DNA of 64,000 nt from Lacibacter luteus (GTDB taxonomy: Bacteria; Bacteroidota; Bacteroidia; Chitinophagales; Chitinophagaceae), in contig NZ_SDHW01000003.1 in the NCBI RefSeq assembly GCF_004118265.1, positions 62,001 to 126,000 on the forward strand. Direction: 5' to 3'. Numbering within the stretch: the first letter of the stretch is position 1; each line of letters starts with the position of its first letter. Position numbers and translations under genes: made by a program. The notes under the pieces were generated by a model. It was not told where the DNA came from, searched no databases, and saw nothing but the letters and a program-made list of their open reading frames with translations. Positions 8,074-18,700 of this stretch are shown in pieces.

Positions 8074-9921
8074 ATGAGCGACGAAATAAAACACGAGTGC
8101 GGCTTGGCCTTCATTCGTTTACGCAAACCCTTCTCTCATTACCAGAAACAATATGGCTCGGTGCTGTATGGCCTTAACAAGCTGTACCTCCTTATGGAAA
8201 AGCAGCACAACCGTGGGCAGGATGGTGCCGGTATTGCAGCAGTAAAGCTGGATGTAGAACCGGGTTATCCTTTCCTCCACCGTTTACGCAGCAGTGCGCC
8301 GCAACCAATTGCCGATTTGTTTTTTAAAGTTGGGCAGGAAGTGCAGGAGCTGGAAAAATATCAACCCGATATTAAGCAGCATGCAGGGTTAATGAAAGGT
8401 CATTTGCCGTTTTTAGGTGAGTTGATGTTGGGACATCTTCGTTATGGTACACAGGGTAAAAACAATGTAGAGTTTTGTCATCCGTTTATTAAGCGTAACA
8501 CCAACACAGCCCGTAACCTTGCACTTGCAGGTAATTTTAATCTTGTAAATACAGATGAACTTTTCGGATTGGTGAATATTGATCCGGGTGAGTTTCAGCG
8601 CCAGAGTGATTTAGCAGCGATGATGGAAGTGGTGCATCATTTTCTTGTAAAAGAAGATGAGATCAATCCAAACAATCCATCGGTATTGAATGTGCTGAAG
8701 AAAGCTACTCCTTTGTTTGATGGTGGTTATACCATTGGTGGTATGACGGGTAACGGAGCCAGCTTTGTAATGCGTGATGCACACGGTATCCGTCCGGCAT
8801 ATTATTATATCGACGAAGAAGTAATTGTTGCAGCAAGTGAACGTGCAGCTATCCGTACAACATTTAATGTTGGCGAAAACGAAGTGCTGGAGTTAATGCC
8901 TGGTCAGGCATTGATTGTTGAGTCGAATGGCCATTATCATATTGAACAGGTAATTGAACCGAAAGAAAGAAGAGCCTGCTCGTTCGAACGGATCTACTTC
9001 AGCCGTGGCAGCGATGAAAAAATTTATCGTGAGCGTATTACACTTGGTTATAAACTCAGCAAACGTATTCTTGAGAATATCAACTACGATTTAAAGAATA
9101 CCATTTTCTCTTACATTCCAAACACGGCCGAAGTTGCATTCTTTGGTTTGGTAAAAGGAATGGAAGACTATCTCAACCAGATCAAAGTACAACGTATTAT
9201 GAGCTGGGGTAACGATTTTGATGAAGAGAAGTTGAACGAGATGGTTACCCGTAAGATTCGCCAGGAGAAAATTGCGATTAAGGATGTGAAGCTGCGTACG
9301 TTTATTACAGAAGACAGCAGCCGTAACGAAATGGTGCAACACGTTTACGATGTTACGTATGGTACTGTTCGCAGAGGAGAAGATACCTTGGTAGTAATTG
9401 ATGATTCAATTGTACGAGGAACAACATTGAAGGAAAGTATTGTACGAATGTTGGGTCGCCTTGGGCCAAAGAAAATCATTATTGTATCAAGTGCTCCGCA
9501 AATACGTTATCCGGATTGTTACGGTATTGATATGAGTAAGCTTGGAGACTTTGTTGCGTTTCGTGCAGCAATTGAATTGCTGAAAGAACGTGGAATGGAC
9601 GATGTAATTGCAGAAGCACATAGCACCATTAAAGAGCTGCAGCGCAACAATCAACTGCATACCGAAAATATTGTACGTAGAATATACAAGCCCTTTACAA
9701 CAGAAGAGATCAGCGATAAAATTGCACAACTTATTACACCGGCAGGTTTTACAACTCCTGTGCAGGTAATTTATCAGAACATCGAAGATTTGCATGCAAG
9801 CTGCCCTACCAACACAGGCGATTGGTATTTTACAGGTAACTATCCAACGCCGGGAGGTAACAGAGTTTGTAACAAAGCACTGTTGAATTACCTCGATGGA
9901 AAAAATGTTCGGGGTTATTAA
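8074..9921 (+). CDS. Amidophosphoribosyltransferase-like protein (Bacteroidota long PurF variant)
   Basis: 615-residue class-II glutamine amidotransferase fused to a type-I phosphoribosyltransferase. PurF makes phosphoribosylamine from PRPP and glutamine, the first step of purine synthesis. The nucleophile candidate is Cys9 in IKHECGLAF, so as in Bacillus PurF a short propeptide would need to be removed. NRGQDGAGIAA and GHLRYGTQGKNN are glutaminase motifs. VVIDDSIVRGTT near 440-451 is the PRPP-binding loop. It is longer than typical PurF (about 470-500 aa), and several Bacteroidota carry it beside a canonical PurF. The ATG at 8074 was preferred over 8053 because it gives the short N-terminal extension expected before Cys. 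Confidence 0.85.
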   Translation: MSDEIKHECGLAFIRLRKPFSHYQKQYGSVLYGLNKLYLLMEKQHNRGQDGAGIAAVKLDVEPGYPFLHRLRSSAPQPIADLFFKVGQEVQELEKYQPDIKQHAGLMKGHLPFLGELMLGHLRYGTQGKNNVEFCHPFIKRNTNTARNLALAGNFNLVNTDELFGLVNIDPGEFQRQSDLAAMMEVVHHFLVKEDEINPNNPSVLNVLKKATPLFDGGYTIGGMTGNGASFVMRDAHGIRPAYYYIDEEVIVAASERAAIRTTFNVGENEVLELMPGQALIVESNGHYHIEQVIEPKERRACSFERIYFSRGSDEKIYRERITLGYKLSKRILENINYDLKNTIFSYIPNTAEVAFFGLVKGMEDYLNQIKVQRIMSWGNDFDEEKLNEMVTRKIRQEKIAIKDVKLRTFITEDSSRNEMVQHVYDVTYGTVRRGEDTLVVIDDSIVRGTTLKESIVRMLGRLGPKKIIIVSSAPQIRYPDCYGIDMSKLGDFVAFRAAIELLKERGMDDVIAEAHSTIKELQRNNQLHTENIVRRIYKPFTTEEISDKIAQLITPAGFTTPVQVIYQNIEDLHASCPTNTGDWYFTGNYPTPGGNRVCNKALLNYLDGKNVRGY

Positions 9922-10020
9922 AATAATCTCAACTTTTTTTGAGTTTGGTAAAATTATTGTTGAGTAATACGCACCCGTCTTTAAAATCAGAATATCAAGC
10001 CGGAAAAATACTGAAGAGAG

Positions 10021-10049
10021 AACCATCTGTTACAACAGGTGGTTTTTTT
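10021..10049 (+). terminator. Terminator after the purF-like gene
   Basis: AACCATCTGTT (10021-10031) pairs with AACAGGTGGTT (10034-10044), with one G-U pair, followed by T5. It lies 100 bp after the stop at 9921. The short ATG-containing extension of the next gene falls inside it. Confidence 0.85.
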
Positions 10050-10077
10050 ATTGCAGTTGAATAACTACTTTCAACCT

Positions 10078-10572
10078 ATGAAATCGTTATTTCTTATACG
10101 TCATGCAAAAAGCAGCTGGGATAGTCCCGATCAAAACGATTTTGATCGTCCGTTAAATGCAAGAGGTATTAAGGATGCGCCGGTAATGGCGAAAAAACTT
10201 GTGGATAGAAATGTACAGATCGATGCATTTTTCAGCAGCCCGGCTCTAAGGGCTAAGCAAACATGCGAGTACTTTATAAAAGCATTTGGAAAACAGAAAG
10301 AAGAAATAAAGTTTCTGTCGCAGCTTTATTTAGCGGAAGCTTCTGTTTTTGAAGAAACAATTCTCTTGCTCGATAATAAACTTGATGCGGTTGCTGTTTT
10401 TTCGCATAACAATGGTATTACTGAGTTTGCTAACCAGTTAACCAATGCAAAAATTGATAACATGCCAACCTGCTGCATTTTTGCTGTTAAAGTTGAAGCT
10501 GATGACTGGAGCAAATTTGCTAAAGCAAAAAAAACGTTCTGGTTTGTAGACTATCCCAAACTGATAAGTTAA
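10078..10572 (+). CDS. SixA-like histidine phosphatase
   Basis: 164-residue protein of the histidine phosphatase (phosphoglycerate-mutase-like) superfamily. The catalytic RHG-type motif reads LFLIRHAKSSWD at the N-terminus, and the second conserved His is in VFSHNNGITEF near residue 103. Family members related to E. coli SixA dephosphorylate phosphohistidine on signalling domains, while others act on small phosphoesters; the substrate here is unknown. The ATG at 10078 was chosen because the in-frame ATG at 10039 lies in the preceding terminator. It stands alone between purF and a convergent lipoprotein gene. Confidence 0.88.
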   Translation: MKSLFLIRHAKSSWDSPDQNDFDRPLNARGIKDAPVMAKKLVDRNVQIDAFFSSPALRAKQTCEYFIKAFGKQKEEIKFLSQLYLAEASVFEETILLLDNKLDAVAVFSHNNGITEFANQLTNAKIDNMPTCCIFAVKVEADDWSKFAKAKKTFWFVDYPKLIS

Positions 10573-10577
10573 TTAAG

Positions 10578-10976
10578 CTACAGCTTTGTGAACTGTAACT
10601 CTTTGGTAGGATTTGTTTTATTGTTTTGAAATAAAACCTGGCGATAAGTAAGCAGCTTATTGAACCAAAGATGACTTATATCGGATAGTTCCTGTTCGGT
10701 ACTGGTTATTTTAATTTCAAAATTATCGGCACGTGGATCTTCGTTCCATGTGCCTGCAAAGGTTTGCGTTCCGTTACTTACATCTACTGTTTTATCTGCA
10801 TTAAAACGAAACTGCCATCCTGTATAAAGAAAAGTATTGTTGCTGTTGTTTTGTTTGTAGAGAGAGATGCGCCACACTCCATCTGTAAGAATACTTTGGA
10901 GAGGTGGAGTATCTTGCGGTTTTCTGCAGGAGCCGCATAGTGCCATTAATAACAAAAACGGCAAAAGTTTTTTCAT
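10578..10976 (-). CDS. Small predicted lipoprotein, lipocalin-like
   Basis: 132-residue secreted protein with a lipoprotein-type signal (MKKLLPFLLLMALCGSC, with Cys17 followed by RKPQ). The mature part contains DGVWRISLY and GWQFRFNADKTVDV followed by GTWNEDP, a pattern of short beta strands like the lipocalin-like DUFs that are common in Bacteroidota. No catalytic motif is visible. The longer reading frame from 11090 was rejected because the signal peptide begins at 10976. It converges with the sixA-like gene (5-bp gap). Its role is unknown. Confidence 0.75.
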   Translation of the reverse strand: MKKLLPFLLLMALCGSCRKPQDTPPLQSILTDGVWRISLYKQNNSNNTFLYTGWQFRFNADKTVDVSNGTQTFAGTWNEDPRADNFEIKITSTEQELSDISHLWFNKLLTYRQVLFQNNKTNPTKELQFTKL

Positions 10977-11040
10977 GGTGAATTCAGGTTTCGGTAATGT
11001 GAAGATATAAACGTTTTTTATACCGTTTAAGTACGTAATA

Positions 11041-11072
11041 AAAAAGGTTGCCGATTTCCGGCAACCTTTTTT
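11041..11072 (-). terminator. Terminator after the amidohydrolase operon
   Basis: GGTTGCCG (11046-11053) and CGGCAACC (11059-11066) form a stem flanked by A and T runs. It lies 20 bp downstream of the minus-strand stop at 11093, ending the two-gene amidohydrolase unit. Confidence 0.9.
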
Positions 11073-11092
11073 ATTTGAATAAGCTGGCATTA

Positions 11093-12400
11093 TTATTTTA
11101 TTCCATACTTATACTTATAACGTTCATTGAGTTGTTTGTGTTTATCGTCGAGGCTTGGTTGGCGGCCCTGAATAAACACTGCAGTGATAATGCTCGTCTT
11201 CATATCGAGAATATCGCCTTCAGAAATAACAATATTTGCGTCTTTACCTACTTCGAGTGAGCCTGTAATATTATCAATGCCAAGGATCTTTGCAGCATTC
11301 AACGTAATTGCAGTAAGTGCTTGTTCTTTTGTAATACCATAAGCAGCGGCAGTACCTGCGTTGAAAGAAAGATTACGTCCTCTTGTTTGGCCATCTTCAT
11401 CATTAATAGCATACAACACACCTGCAACCTGTAAATAAGTAGCCGATTTGTAAGGAAGATCCACATCGTCATCTGTCATGGTAGGCAATGCATGACGTTG
11501 TGCAAGAATAACCGCAATGTTATTTTGTTTCAGCAGATCTGCAATTTGCCAGCTTTCACTACCGCCCACAATTACTACATCAAAACCAAACTCTTTTGCA
11601 AAGTCAATTGCAATGAGCATTTCTTTCACCACATCGCAATGAACAAACAGTTTTTGTTTTTTCTCAAACAACGCTTTTGTTGCTTCGTATTTGAGGTTTG
11701 TTTTACTGTGCGATGTTTCTTTGAAATAAGCTTTTGCTTCACGAAAAAATGCTTTAATACTTTCTACTTCTGCTAACGCTTCTTTCACTCTGTCTGCACT
11801 GCTTCTTGTATCGGCACCACCGCCAAAACCACCGAAGCGTGTTGGGCGAGGTAATAACGAAGGCATGTTCATGTGCATTTGTCCATCGGCTTTGTAAATG
11901 GCATCTTCCCAGTTCCATGCATCGAGTTGCACAACTGTAGATGAACCACTGATGGTGCCACCCTGAGGTATAATGTTGGCAAACAGGATACCGTTGCTGC
12001 GCAATGTGCCGATCACTTTTGAATCGGTATTATAAGCAACAATAGAACGGATGTTTGGATTGTACAAGCCCAACTCTGTATGATCGATGGTTGCACGTAC
12101 GCTGTTTACTTCAACTAAACCAAGTTGTGAAGTTGAAAGAATTAAACCGGGATACACATGCTTGCCTTTGGCGTCAATTACTTTGCCTGTACCGGCAGGA
12201 GCAGTTTGACCAATTGCTTTGATCTTTCCGTTTTCGAATGTGATAAATCCGTTGCTGATTACTGTACCATTACCCACATGAATTGTAGCATTGGTAATGG
12301 TAATTGTTTCGGTTTGTGCTTTTGCCGGGTAAACTGTTTCCTGCGCCATTGCAAGAACGCTTACCAGTAAAAGTTGTATGCTTAGAATTATTTTCTTCAT
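11093..12400 (-). CDS. Secreted amidohydrolase-family protein lacking the HxH metal motif
   Basis: 435-residue protein with a signal peptide (MKKIILSIQLLLVSVLAMAQ) and an amidohydrolase (imidazolonepropionase-like) fold. The N-terminal beta subdomain is recognisable from ATIHVGNGTV and GKHVYPGLI, and the C-terminal part contains ILGIDNITGSLEVGKDANIV, which is standard for the family. The place after the PGLI motif that normally reads DxHxH instead reads LSTSQLGL, so the binuclear metal site appears incomplete and hydrolase activity is doubtful. It starts 11 bp after the upstream 1014-aa amidohydrolase gene, so the two are probably co-translated and may form a complex. Substrates are unknown. 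Confidence 0.85.
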   Translation of the reverse strand: MKKIILSIQLLLVSVLAMAQETVYPAKAQTETITITNATIHVGNGTVISNGFITFENGKIKAIGQTAPAGTGKVIDAKGKHVYPGLILSTSQLGLVEVNSVRATIDHTELGLYNPNIRSIVAYNTDSKVIGTLRSNGILFANIIPQGGTISGSSTVVQLDAWNWEDAIYKADGQMHMNMPSLLPRPTRFGGFGGGADTRSSADRVKEALAEVESIKAFFREAKAYFKETSHSKTNLKYEATKALFEKKQKLFVHCDVVKEMLIAIDFAKEFGFDVVIVGGSESWQIADLLKQNNIAVILAQRHALPTMTDDDVDLPYKSATYLQVAGVLYAINDEDGQTRGRNLSFNAGTAAAYGITKEQALTAITLNAAKILGIDNITGSLEVGKDANIVISEGDILDMKTSIITAVFIQGRQPSLDDKHKQLNERYKYKYGIK

Positions 12401-12411
12401 TGCAGTAAGTT

Positions 12412-15400
12412 TTATTGGTTGCTGTTTTGATTAAGTTCATCGGCATCTACTACCAGTAAACCATGACTGTGGTTGTGATCGGAACAGGTATGCATAATTT
12501 CCATACTTGGTGCAAATGGAACTGTTGGCATGCCCATACGTTTTTCACCAATCATTTTTGCCATTAAACGGGCACGTTCTTTTGCAATATCCAAACGCAG
12601 TTGCTTATCTTTTTCACGATCGTAATAAACAATACCATCAACAATTGTTTTTTCTGCTTTTGCATAAATGCTCAGCGGATGATCGCTCCACAAAACAATG
12701 TCTGCATCTTTACCAACTTTAATGCTGCCGACTCTGTCATCAACACGCAGCATTTTTGCAGGATTGAGTGTAACCATTTTCAGCGCATCTTCTTCGCTCA
12801 TGCCGCCATATTTTACGCTCTTTGCAGCTTCATGATTAAGATGGCGTGCCATTTCAGCATCATCAGAATTGATGGCAACATTAATACCTACTTGCTGCAT
12901 AATGCTTGCGTTGTATGGAATAGCATCTACCACTTCCATTTTGTAATTCCACCAGTCGCTGAAAGTAGAAGCATTAGCACCGTGTGCTTTCATTTTATCG
13001 GCTACTTTATAACCTTCGAGAATATGTGTGAAGGTGTTTAAGGTAAATCCGAATTTATCTGCAACACGGAGAATGTCTGTGATCTCACTTTGTACATAAG
13101 AGTGACAAGTGATAAAACGTTTTTTGTTGAGAATTTCAACCAATGCATCTAACTCAAGATCACGACGGGGAGCTGTTGCTTTTGGATTTTTCTTTTTCTC
13201 TTCATCATATTTCTTCCAGCTTGCTTCGTAATCTCTTGCACGGGTAAACGCATCAATCAATACCTGGCTTACACCCATACGTGAATCGGGGAAGCGATTG
13301 TTTTGTTGCGATGAAGAGCGCTTAACGTTTTCGCCCAATGCAAATTTGATATAGCCTGGCCAGTTCTGGAATTTCAAACCTTCATCATTGGCACCCCAAC
13401 GGAGTTTGATCAACTGTGTTTGTCCGCCAATGGTATTTGCAGAACCATGTAAGATGTGCGATGATGTAACACCACCGCTTAATTGACGGTAGATATTAAT
13501 GTCCTCCGGATTGAGGTTATCGGTAATACGCACTTCCGATGTTACACTTTGTCCGCCTTCGTTAATAGAAGCAGCAGCAATATGCGAATGTTCATCAATA
13601 ATACCTGCAGTAACATGTTTGCCTGTACCATCAATTACTTTCGCACCTGCATCGCTTAAGTTTTTACCAACAGCAGCTATCTTGCCATTTTTGATCAACA
13701 CATCGGTGTTTTGCAAAACACCCTCTTTTTCATTGGTCCAAACTGTTGCATTTTTAATTAAGATGGTTTCCTGTTTCGGCATTTCGGTATAACCATAACC
13801 ATTGAAAGGATATGTTACTGCACCGATTTTAACCGGAGGTTTGCTGCGGGTACTGTCGGGCTTAACGGTTGTTTCTTTACTGTAAACCGCAGTCCATGTA
13901 AAGCGACCACCATTTACATCATCACCAACACCACTCCATAAATTATCGTTTGCAATACCACTTAAGCGAATATTATTACGGCTGCCTTTTGCTTCGGGAA
14001 AGTTGAGGCGAACCTGCTTACCATCAAATGTAAAGCGACCGGTAAGCGTATCTTTTCCGATAACACTTGCAGTTGTACTGTTCTTTACATCGAGTACAAA
14101 TGTTTTTGTGCCACCGGGTGTGTTAATCGTTAAGTTGTAAATGCCTTTTACATCATTCCACAACTCATCCTTTACACTGTACTTTTCACCTTGTACCCAG
14201 TTTTGATAGATGGTTGTTTTTTCGGCGAAAACAGGACCTGAAGTAATAAGGAAGTTGGCAATTTTACCTGCTTCTAAGCTACCCACAACATCATACATAC
14301 CTAATACTGTTGCAGGAGTTTTTGTTAACGCTTCCAATGCTTTGCTTTCGCTTAAACCATATTCAATTGCTTTGCGAAGATTGGTAAGAAACTGGCGGGC
14401 ATCACGCAGGTCGGAAGTAGTAAGCACAAAACTGATACCTGCTTTTTCAAACATCGCTGCATTTGCCGGTGCCATTTCCCAATGTTTCATATCGGTAAGC
14501 GAAACAAAACGTGCATCAAGCGGATCTTCAATATCCATTGCAGCCGGATAGTTTAATGGCAGAATGAATGTTGCTTTTGTACCAGCCATTTCTGCTACAC
14601 GTTGGTATTCGTTACCACCTGCTTTCATAATATATTGCACACCAAATTCATCGCCTATTTTATCGGCACGAACAACAGCCCATTTATCATTTGCTTCAAA
14701 AATCTGCGGAAGTGTTTGCTGTTCGTTCCAGAAGCGCAGCGAAAGATTTACACCCTCTGCTGCCGGATTGTTTTTATACCATTGTGCATCGAGATATGTT
14801 TGACGCAACAATGAAATACTGCCCATGATAGAACCGGGATACGATTGTGTAGATGTTCCTTTGTTGAAGGAATAATGTGCAGATGCTTTTTCTTTAAGTA
14901 CAGTTTTGTTTTCTTTTGAATCGGAGAGTGAAACAAATACACCTGTACCACGTGCAATACCATCACGCTGGTGTGTAAGTGCTGCACCAAAGCCGCTTTC
15001 ACGTAAAGCTTTTGCCTTAACATTATCGCCTGCAAAAATGCGTACGCCCTGTACATCGGTACGAATGGCCTGGTTCCAGCCATATGCGCCTTTTTGATTT
15101 GAGGTAATTTGTGCAGGAGCATTAAAGTTAAATCCACCCTGTGTACGTTGTGCAACAGGCATGCCGTACTCCGCATACAGATCAATAAACGAAGGATAAA
15201 TGAATTTGCCTTTACAATCAATAATCATTGCATCGGCAGGAATAGTTAATGCTGCACCAACTGCTGTGATCTTTCCATCACGAACAATCATGGTGGCGTT
15301 ACTGATGCTGGTAGCTGCATCCTTTACAATTGTTGCGTTGGTAAATGCGTAGCAACTTGCTTTAGGTTCGGCTACGCCGTTTACAGGAAATGTTTCCTGT

Positions 15401-15456
15401 GCCCTGGTTGTTATTGTAAGCAACAACAGCCAGGCAAAGAGGACCTTTTTTCTCAT
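12412..15456 (-). CDS. Secreted tandem two-domain amidohydrolase
   Basis: 1014-residue protein with a signal peptide (MRKKVLFAWLLLLTITTRAQ) and two amidohydrolase modules. The first (about 30-420) has the beta subdomain and the SLEAGKIANFLI motif but lacks HxH after YPSFID. A beta-rich insert (about 430-545) joins it to the second module (about 560-980). The second module has the intact metal motif IIDEHSH near residue 620, and ends with GSIKVGKDADIVLWSDHPL. The C-terminus has a His-rich tail (HTCSDHNHSHG). Only the second module looks catalytic. It is the first gene of a two-gene minus-strand unit. Related tandem proteins are found in Bacteroidota, usually annotated only as amidohydrolases. 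Confidence 0.9.
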   Translation of the reverse strand: MRKKVLFAWLLLLTITTRAQETFPVNGVAEPKASCYAFTNATIVKDAATSISNATMIVRDGKITAVGAALTIPADAMIIDCKGKFIYPSFIDLYAEYGMPVAQRTQGGFNFNAPAQITSNQKGAYGWNQAIRTDVQGVRIFAGDNVKAKALRESGFGAALTHQRDGIARGTGVFVSLSDSKENKTVLKEKASAHYSFNKGTSTQSYPGSIMGSISLLRQTYLDAQWYKNNPAAEGVNLSLRFWNEQQTLPQIFEANDKWAVVRADKIGDEFGVQYIMKAGGNEYQRVAEMAGTKATFILPLNYPAAMDIEDPLDARFVSLTDMKHWEMAPANAAMFEKAGISFVLTTSDLRDARQFLTNLRKAIEYGLSESKALEALTKTPATVLGMYDVVGSLEAGKIANFLITSGPVFAEKTTIYQNWVQGEKYSVKDELWNDVKGIYNLTINTPGGTKTFVLDVKNSTTASVIGKDTLTGRFTFDGKQVRLNFPEAKGSRNNIRLSGIANDNLWSGVGDDVNGGRFTWTAVYSKETTVKPDSTRSKPPVKIGAVTYPFNGYGYTEMPKQETILIKNATVWTNEKEGVLQNTDVLIKNGKIAAVGKNLSDAGAKVIDGTGKHVTAGIIDEHSHIAAASINEGGQSVTSEVRITDNLNPEDINIYRQLSGGVTSSHILHGSANTIGGQTQLIKLRWGANDEGLKFQNWPGYIKFALGENVKRSSSQQNNRFPDSRMGVSQVLIDAFTRARDYEASWKKYDEEKKKNPKATAPRRDLELDALVEILNKKRFITCHSYVQSEITDILRVADKFGFTLNTFTHILEGYKVADKMKAHGANASTFSDWWNYKMEVVDAIPYNASIMQQVGINVAINSDDAEMARHLNHEAAKSVKYGGMSEEDALKMVTLNPAKMLRVDDRVGSIKVGKDADIVLWSDHPLSIYAKAEKTIVDGIVYYDREKDKQLRLDIAKERARLMAKMIGEKRMGMPTVPFAPSMEIMHTCSDHNHSHGLLVVDADELNQNSNQ

Positions 15457-15712
15457 GCTGTGATTTAGTTTATTAGCCGTTAAGGTAGTTTAAATGAACA
15501 AACGGGCGCAAAAGTTTGGATGAATGGATTTATTTAATGTTAATCATACACTTAAACAATCGTTAGCAATAAAATACTTTTATCCGTTTCGTTTTTTTCC
15601 AGTTATTTAGCAACAGGCTGTTTAATTACGGAAATACAGATTATTGAAAAACCGTAAGTGTTACCGCAGCTTAATAGGATTTTGTACTACAATACCGATA
15701 GGTGTTTTAGTT

Positions 15713-15720
15713 TAATTTTG
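15713..15720 (+). promoter_or_regulatory. -7 promoter element for the PAS kinase gene
   Basis: TAATTTTG matches TAnnTTTG and ends 15 bp before the ATG at 15736. A TTTG at 15681-15684 is 28 bp away, too far for a standard -33 element, so the promoter call is tentative. Confidence 0.4.
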
Positions 15721-15735
15721 AACTATCCAATATTA

Positions 15736-18700
15736 ATGAACAGAATCGCCCAAATACCCGCCATTTTTCAAGAAAGCCGTCAGTTATATTATGTACTGAT
15801 TGGGCTGGATGGTTATTATGCTGCTGTTAATTCTTGCTTTGCAGAAAAATTTCAGTTGAGTCAAGGGCTTATTTCAACAATACATGCTTTCGAAACTATT
15901 CATCCGGCAGATCATGCAGATTGTTCTGCTGTAATCGAAAACTGTACACAACATCCGGGCAAAACATTTCCGATTGTATTGCGCAAATTCATTCCGCTTA
16001 GTGGTTTCATTTATACAAAATGGGAGTTTACATGTATTAATTCCGATAATGAACAGCAGATACAATGTATTGGCTTCGATTTTTCCGGCCACATAGAAAA
16101 AACAAATGAGTTTGCAGTTGTACATTCTGCAACAGATGGTAAAAAAGAAATGCTTGCACACATGCTAAGCAATAGTGTGGATGTGTTTATTCTTGTAAAC
16201 AGGGAAAATGAAATACTGTATTGCTCGCCTAATATAGAGCAGGTATTGGGTTATAACGATGAAGAGTTGCTCGGTAAAAGCGGATTTGAAATGCTGCATC
16301 CGGATGATATTCCTTCTGCGTTAGCCATTTTTGAAGCAGAGCTTCTTAACCCTGGCAAAAACAAATCGGTCGATCTTCGATTCAGAAAAAAAGATGGCGC
16401 ATGGTTATGGGCAGAAACAAAAGGCAAAAACCTTTTTGGCAATCCGCATATTCGTGCTATGCTCATCAACCTGAATGATATTTCAATAAGAAAGCAATCG
16501 GAAGAAGCAGTAAAGCTGAGTGAGGAACGCTACAAAGCATTTTTTAATAATCTCTCGTTACCGTTACTGGTTATTAGCCAGGATCACCAACAAATACTGG
16601 ATGTAAACAAGAAAGCTTTAGACCGTTATGGTTACACAGCAGAAGAATTTAAGAACATCAACATCCGCAATTTATTTACACAGGAAGTTACCTGCGAAGA
16701 GCTAAGCGATATTTATGCTAATAATACAGTAGTTGAACATTGTACCAAAGATGGCGAACTTATTCTGGTACGTATTTCACGCCACGAAGTAGCATACGCA
16801 ACAACAAATGGTTACTTATTGCAGATAACGGATGTAACTGAAACATATCGTACGCAACAGGAAAACGAATTAGGGTTTGAAATTTCTGATATCTTAATTC
16901 AGCCAAGACCATTAAAAGAGAATCTGCAATTGGCATTGCAAAAGTTGCGGAAATTTACAAAGTGGGATTTGTGCGAATTCTGGCTTCCGAGTTACGATGG
17001 TGTTTATCTTAAAAGTGAAGTGGTTGATTATGCAGATAACCTGGATAAGCAGGCAATGGAAGAATATTTTGTTGCTACAAAACAGTTCGACTTTCCGATA
17101 CTTGACTATGTTGAACCGGAACAAATAAGTGCACTTAAACCTTATTGGATTGAAGACCTTTCAAAATCGAGTTTGGAGTTTAAGCGGTTTAAACAAATGC
17201 AAAATTGCGGTTTGCAAACAAGTTTAATTATTCCTGTTGTAAACGAAAACAAAGTGACTTGCTGTTTAGCGCTCATGAGTCGTAGTTTAAAAAGCTATAA
17301 CAGGCATGAGCTTAACCTCATTAATACAATGGCCAATTTGTTTGGAGCCGAAGTATCGAAGCAGGTGAACAGCTCTATGCTCAACAATTTCTTTCTTATC
17401 AGCAGAGATATTCTCACAATTGCAGGAATGGATGGACGATATATTCGTGTAAACCCTGCCTTTGTAGAATTTAGCGGATATACTGCAGAAGAAGCTAAAT
17501 CTATTCACCCGTTAAGCTATGTGCATGATTTTGACAAGCCCGCAGTTTACAACAAACTGTTAGAGCTTAGCGAAGGCAAGAGTATTGATTATTTTGAGAA
17601 CAGAATTGTTACCAAAGACGGAAAAACAAAATGGCTTGCATGGACTGCAACACCACTCATTGATGAAGGTATTGTAATAGCATCGCACAGGGATATTACA
17701 TCGCAAAAAGAAATGATTGAAGCCCTGGCGGTAAGTAACGAACGATACCAATATGTGAAACGGGCTACCAACGAAGCTATTTGGGATTTTGATCTTAAGA
17801 AAAATGTTATACTTAGAAGTGGTGGTTACAAACAACTCTTCGACTACGATCCGGATAGCGAACATACCAGCCTTGATTTCTGGGAATCGAAATTACACCC
17901 CGAAGACAGGGAAAGAGTAAAGGGGCAACTGCATAGCTTTCTGAGCCAATCGATCAGTGACCAATGGGAATGCGAATACCGTTTTCTGAAAAATGATGGT
18001 TCTTACGCTTATGTTAGCGATAAAGGATTCAAAATTCACGACCGGGATGGTATGCCCATTCGTTTTGTTGGTGCTATGCAGGATATTACCGAACAAAAAT
18101 TATTTGCCGAAAAATTACGACTCAGTAACGAGCGATATATGCTGGTTGCAAATGCAACAAGAGAAGCCATTTGGGATATGGATTTTGAAACTCAGGGCAT
18201 TACCTGGAGCGATGGCTACAGGGTTTTGTTTGGCCATGGCTTTGAAGATGCAGATGCAGACAAAGATTTTTGGGAGGCAAATATTCACCCCGATGACAGG
18301 CGTTATGTTACCGAAAGTTTCAGCCGATTTTTAACAGAACACAACACCCCTTACTGGGAATGTGAGTACAGGTTTCAAAAAAAGGACGGTTCGTTTTCAA
18401 ATGTGTCAGATAAGTGTTATCTTATATACGATAACGAGGGCAAGCCAATTCGTGTAGTAGGTGCAATGCAGGATATAACACGACAAAAAAACCTTGAAAA
18501 AGAAATAATTGAAAAGGAACGTAGCCGGCAAAACCAGATTGCACAGGCTGCAGTATTTGCACAGGAAAAAGAACGTGCAGAAATTGGTAAAGAGCTGCAC
18601 GATAATATCGGACAGTTACTTACTACAACAAAGCTCTACCTCGAAATGCTGAAGAATAACCAGGAAAACCAGGAAGTTCTTATCGATCGCAGTACTAACC

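Noticed and set aside
12601-13041. Plus-strand ORFs opposite the 1014-aa amidohydrolase
   Set aside because: They overlap a well-supported coding region, have no recognisable domain and encode Cys/Phe/His-rich products typical of antisense frames.
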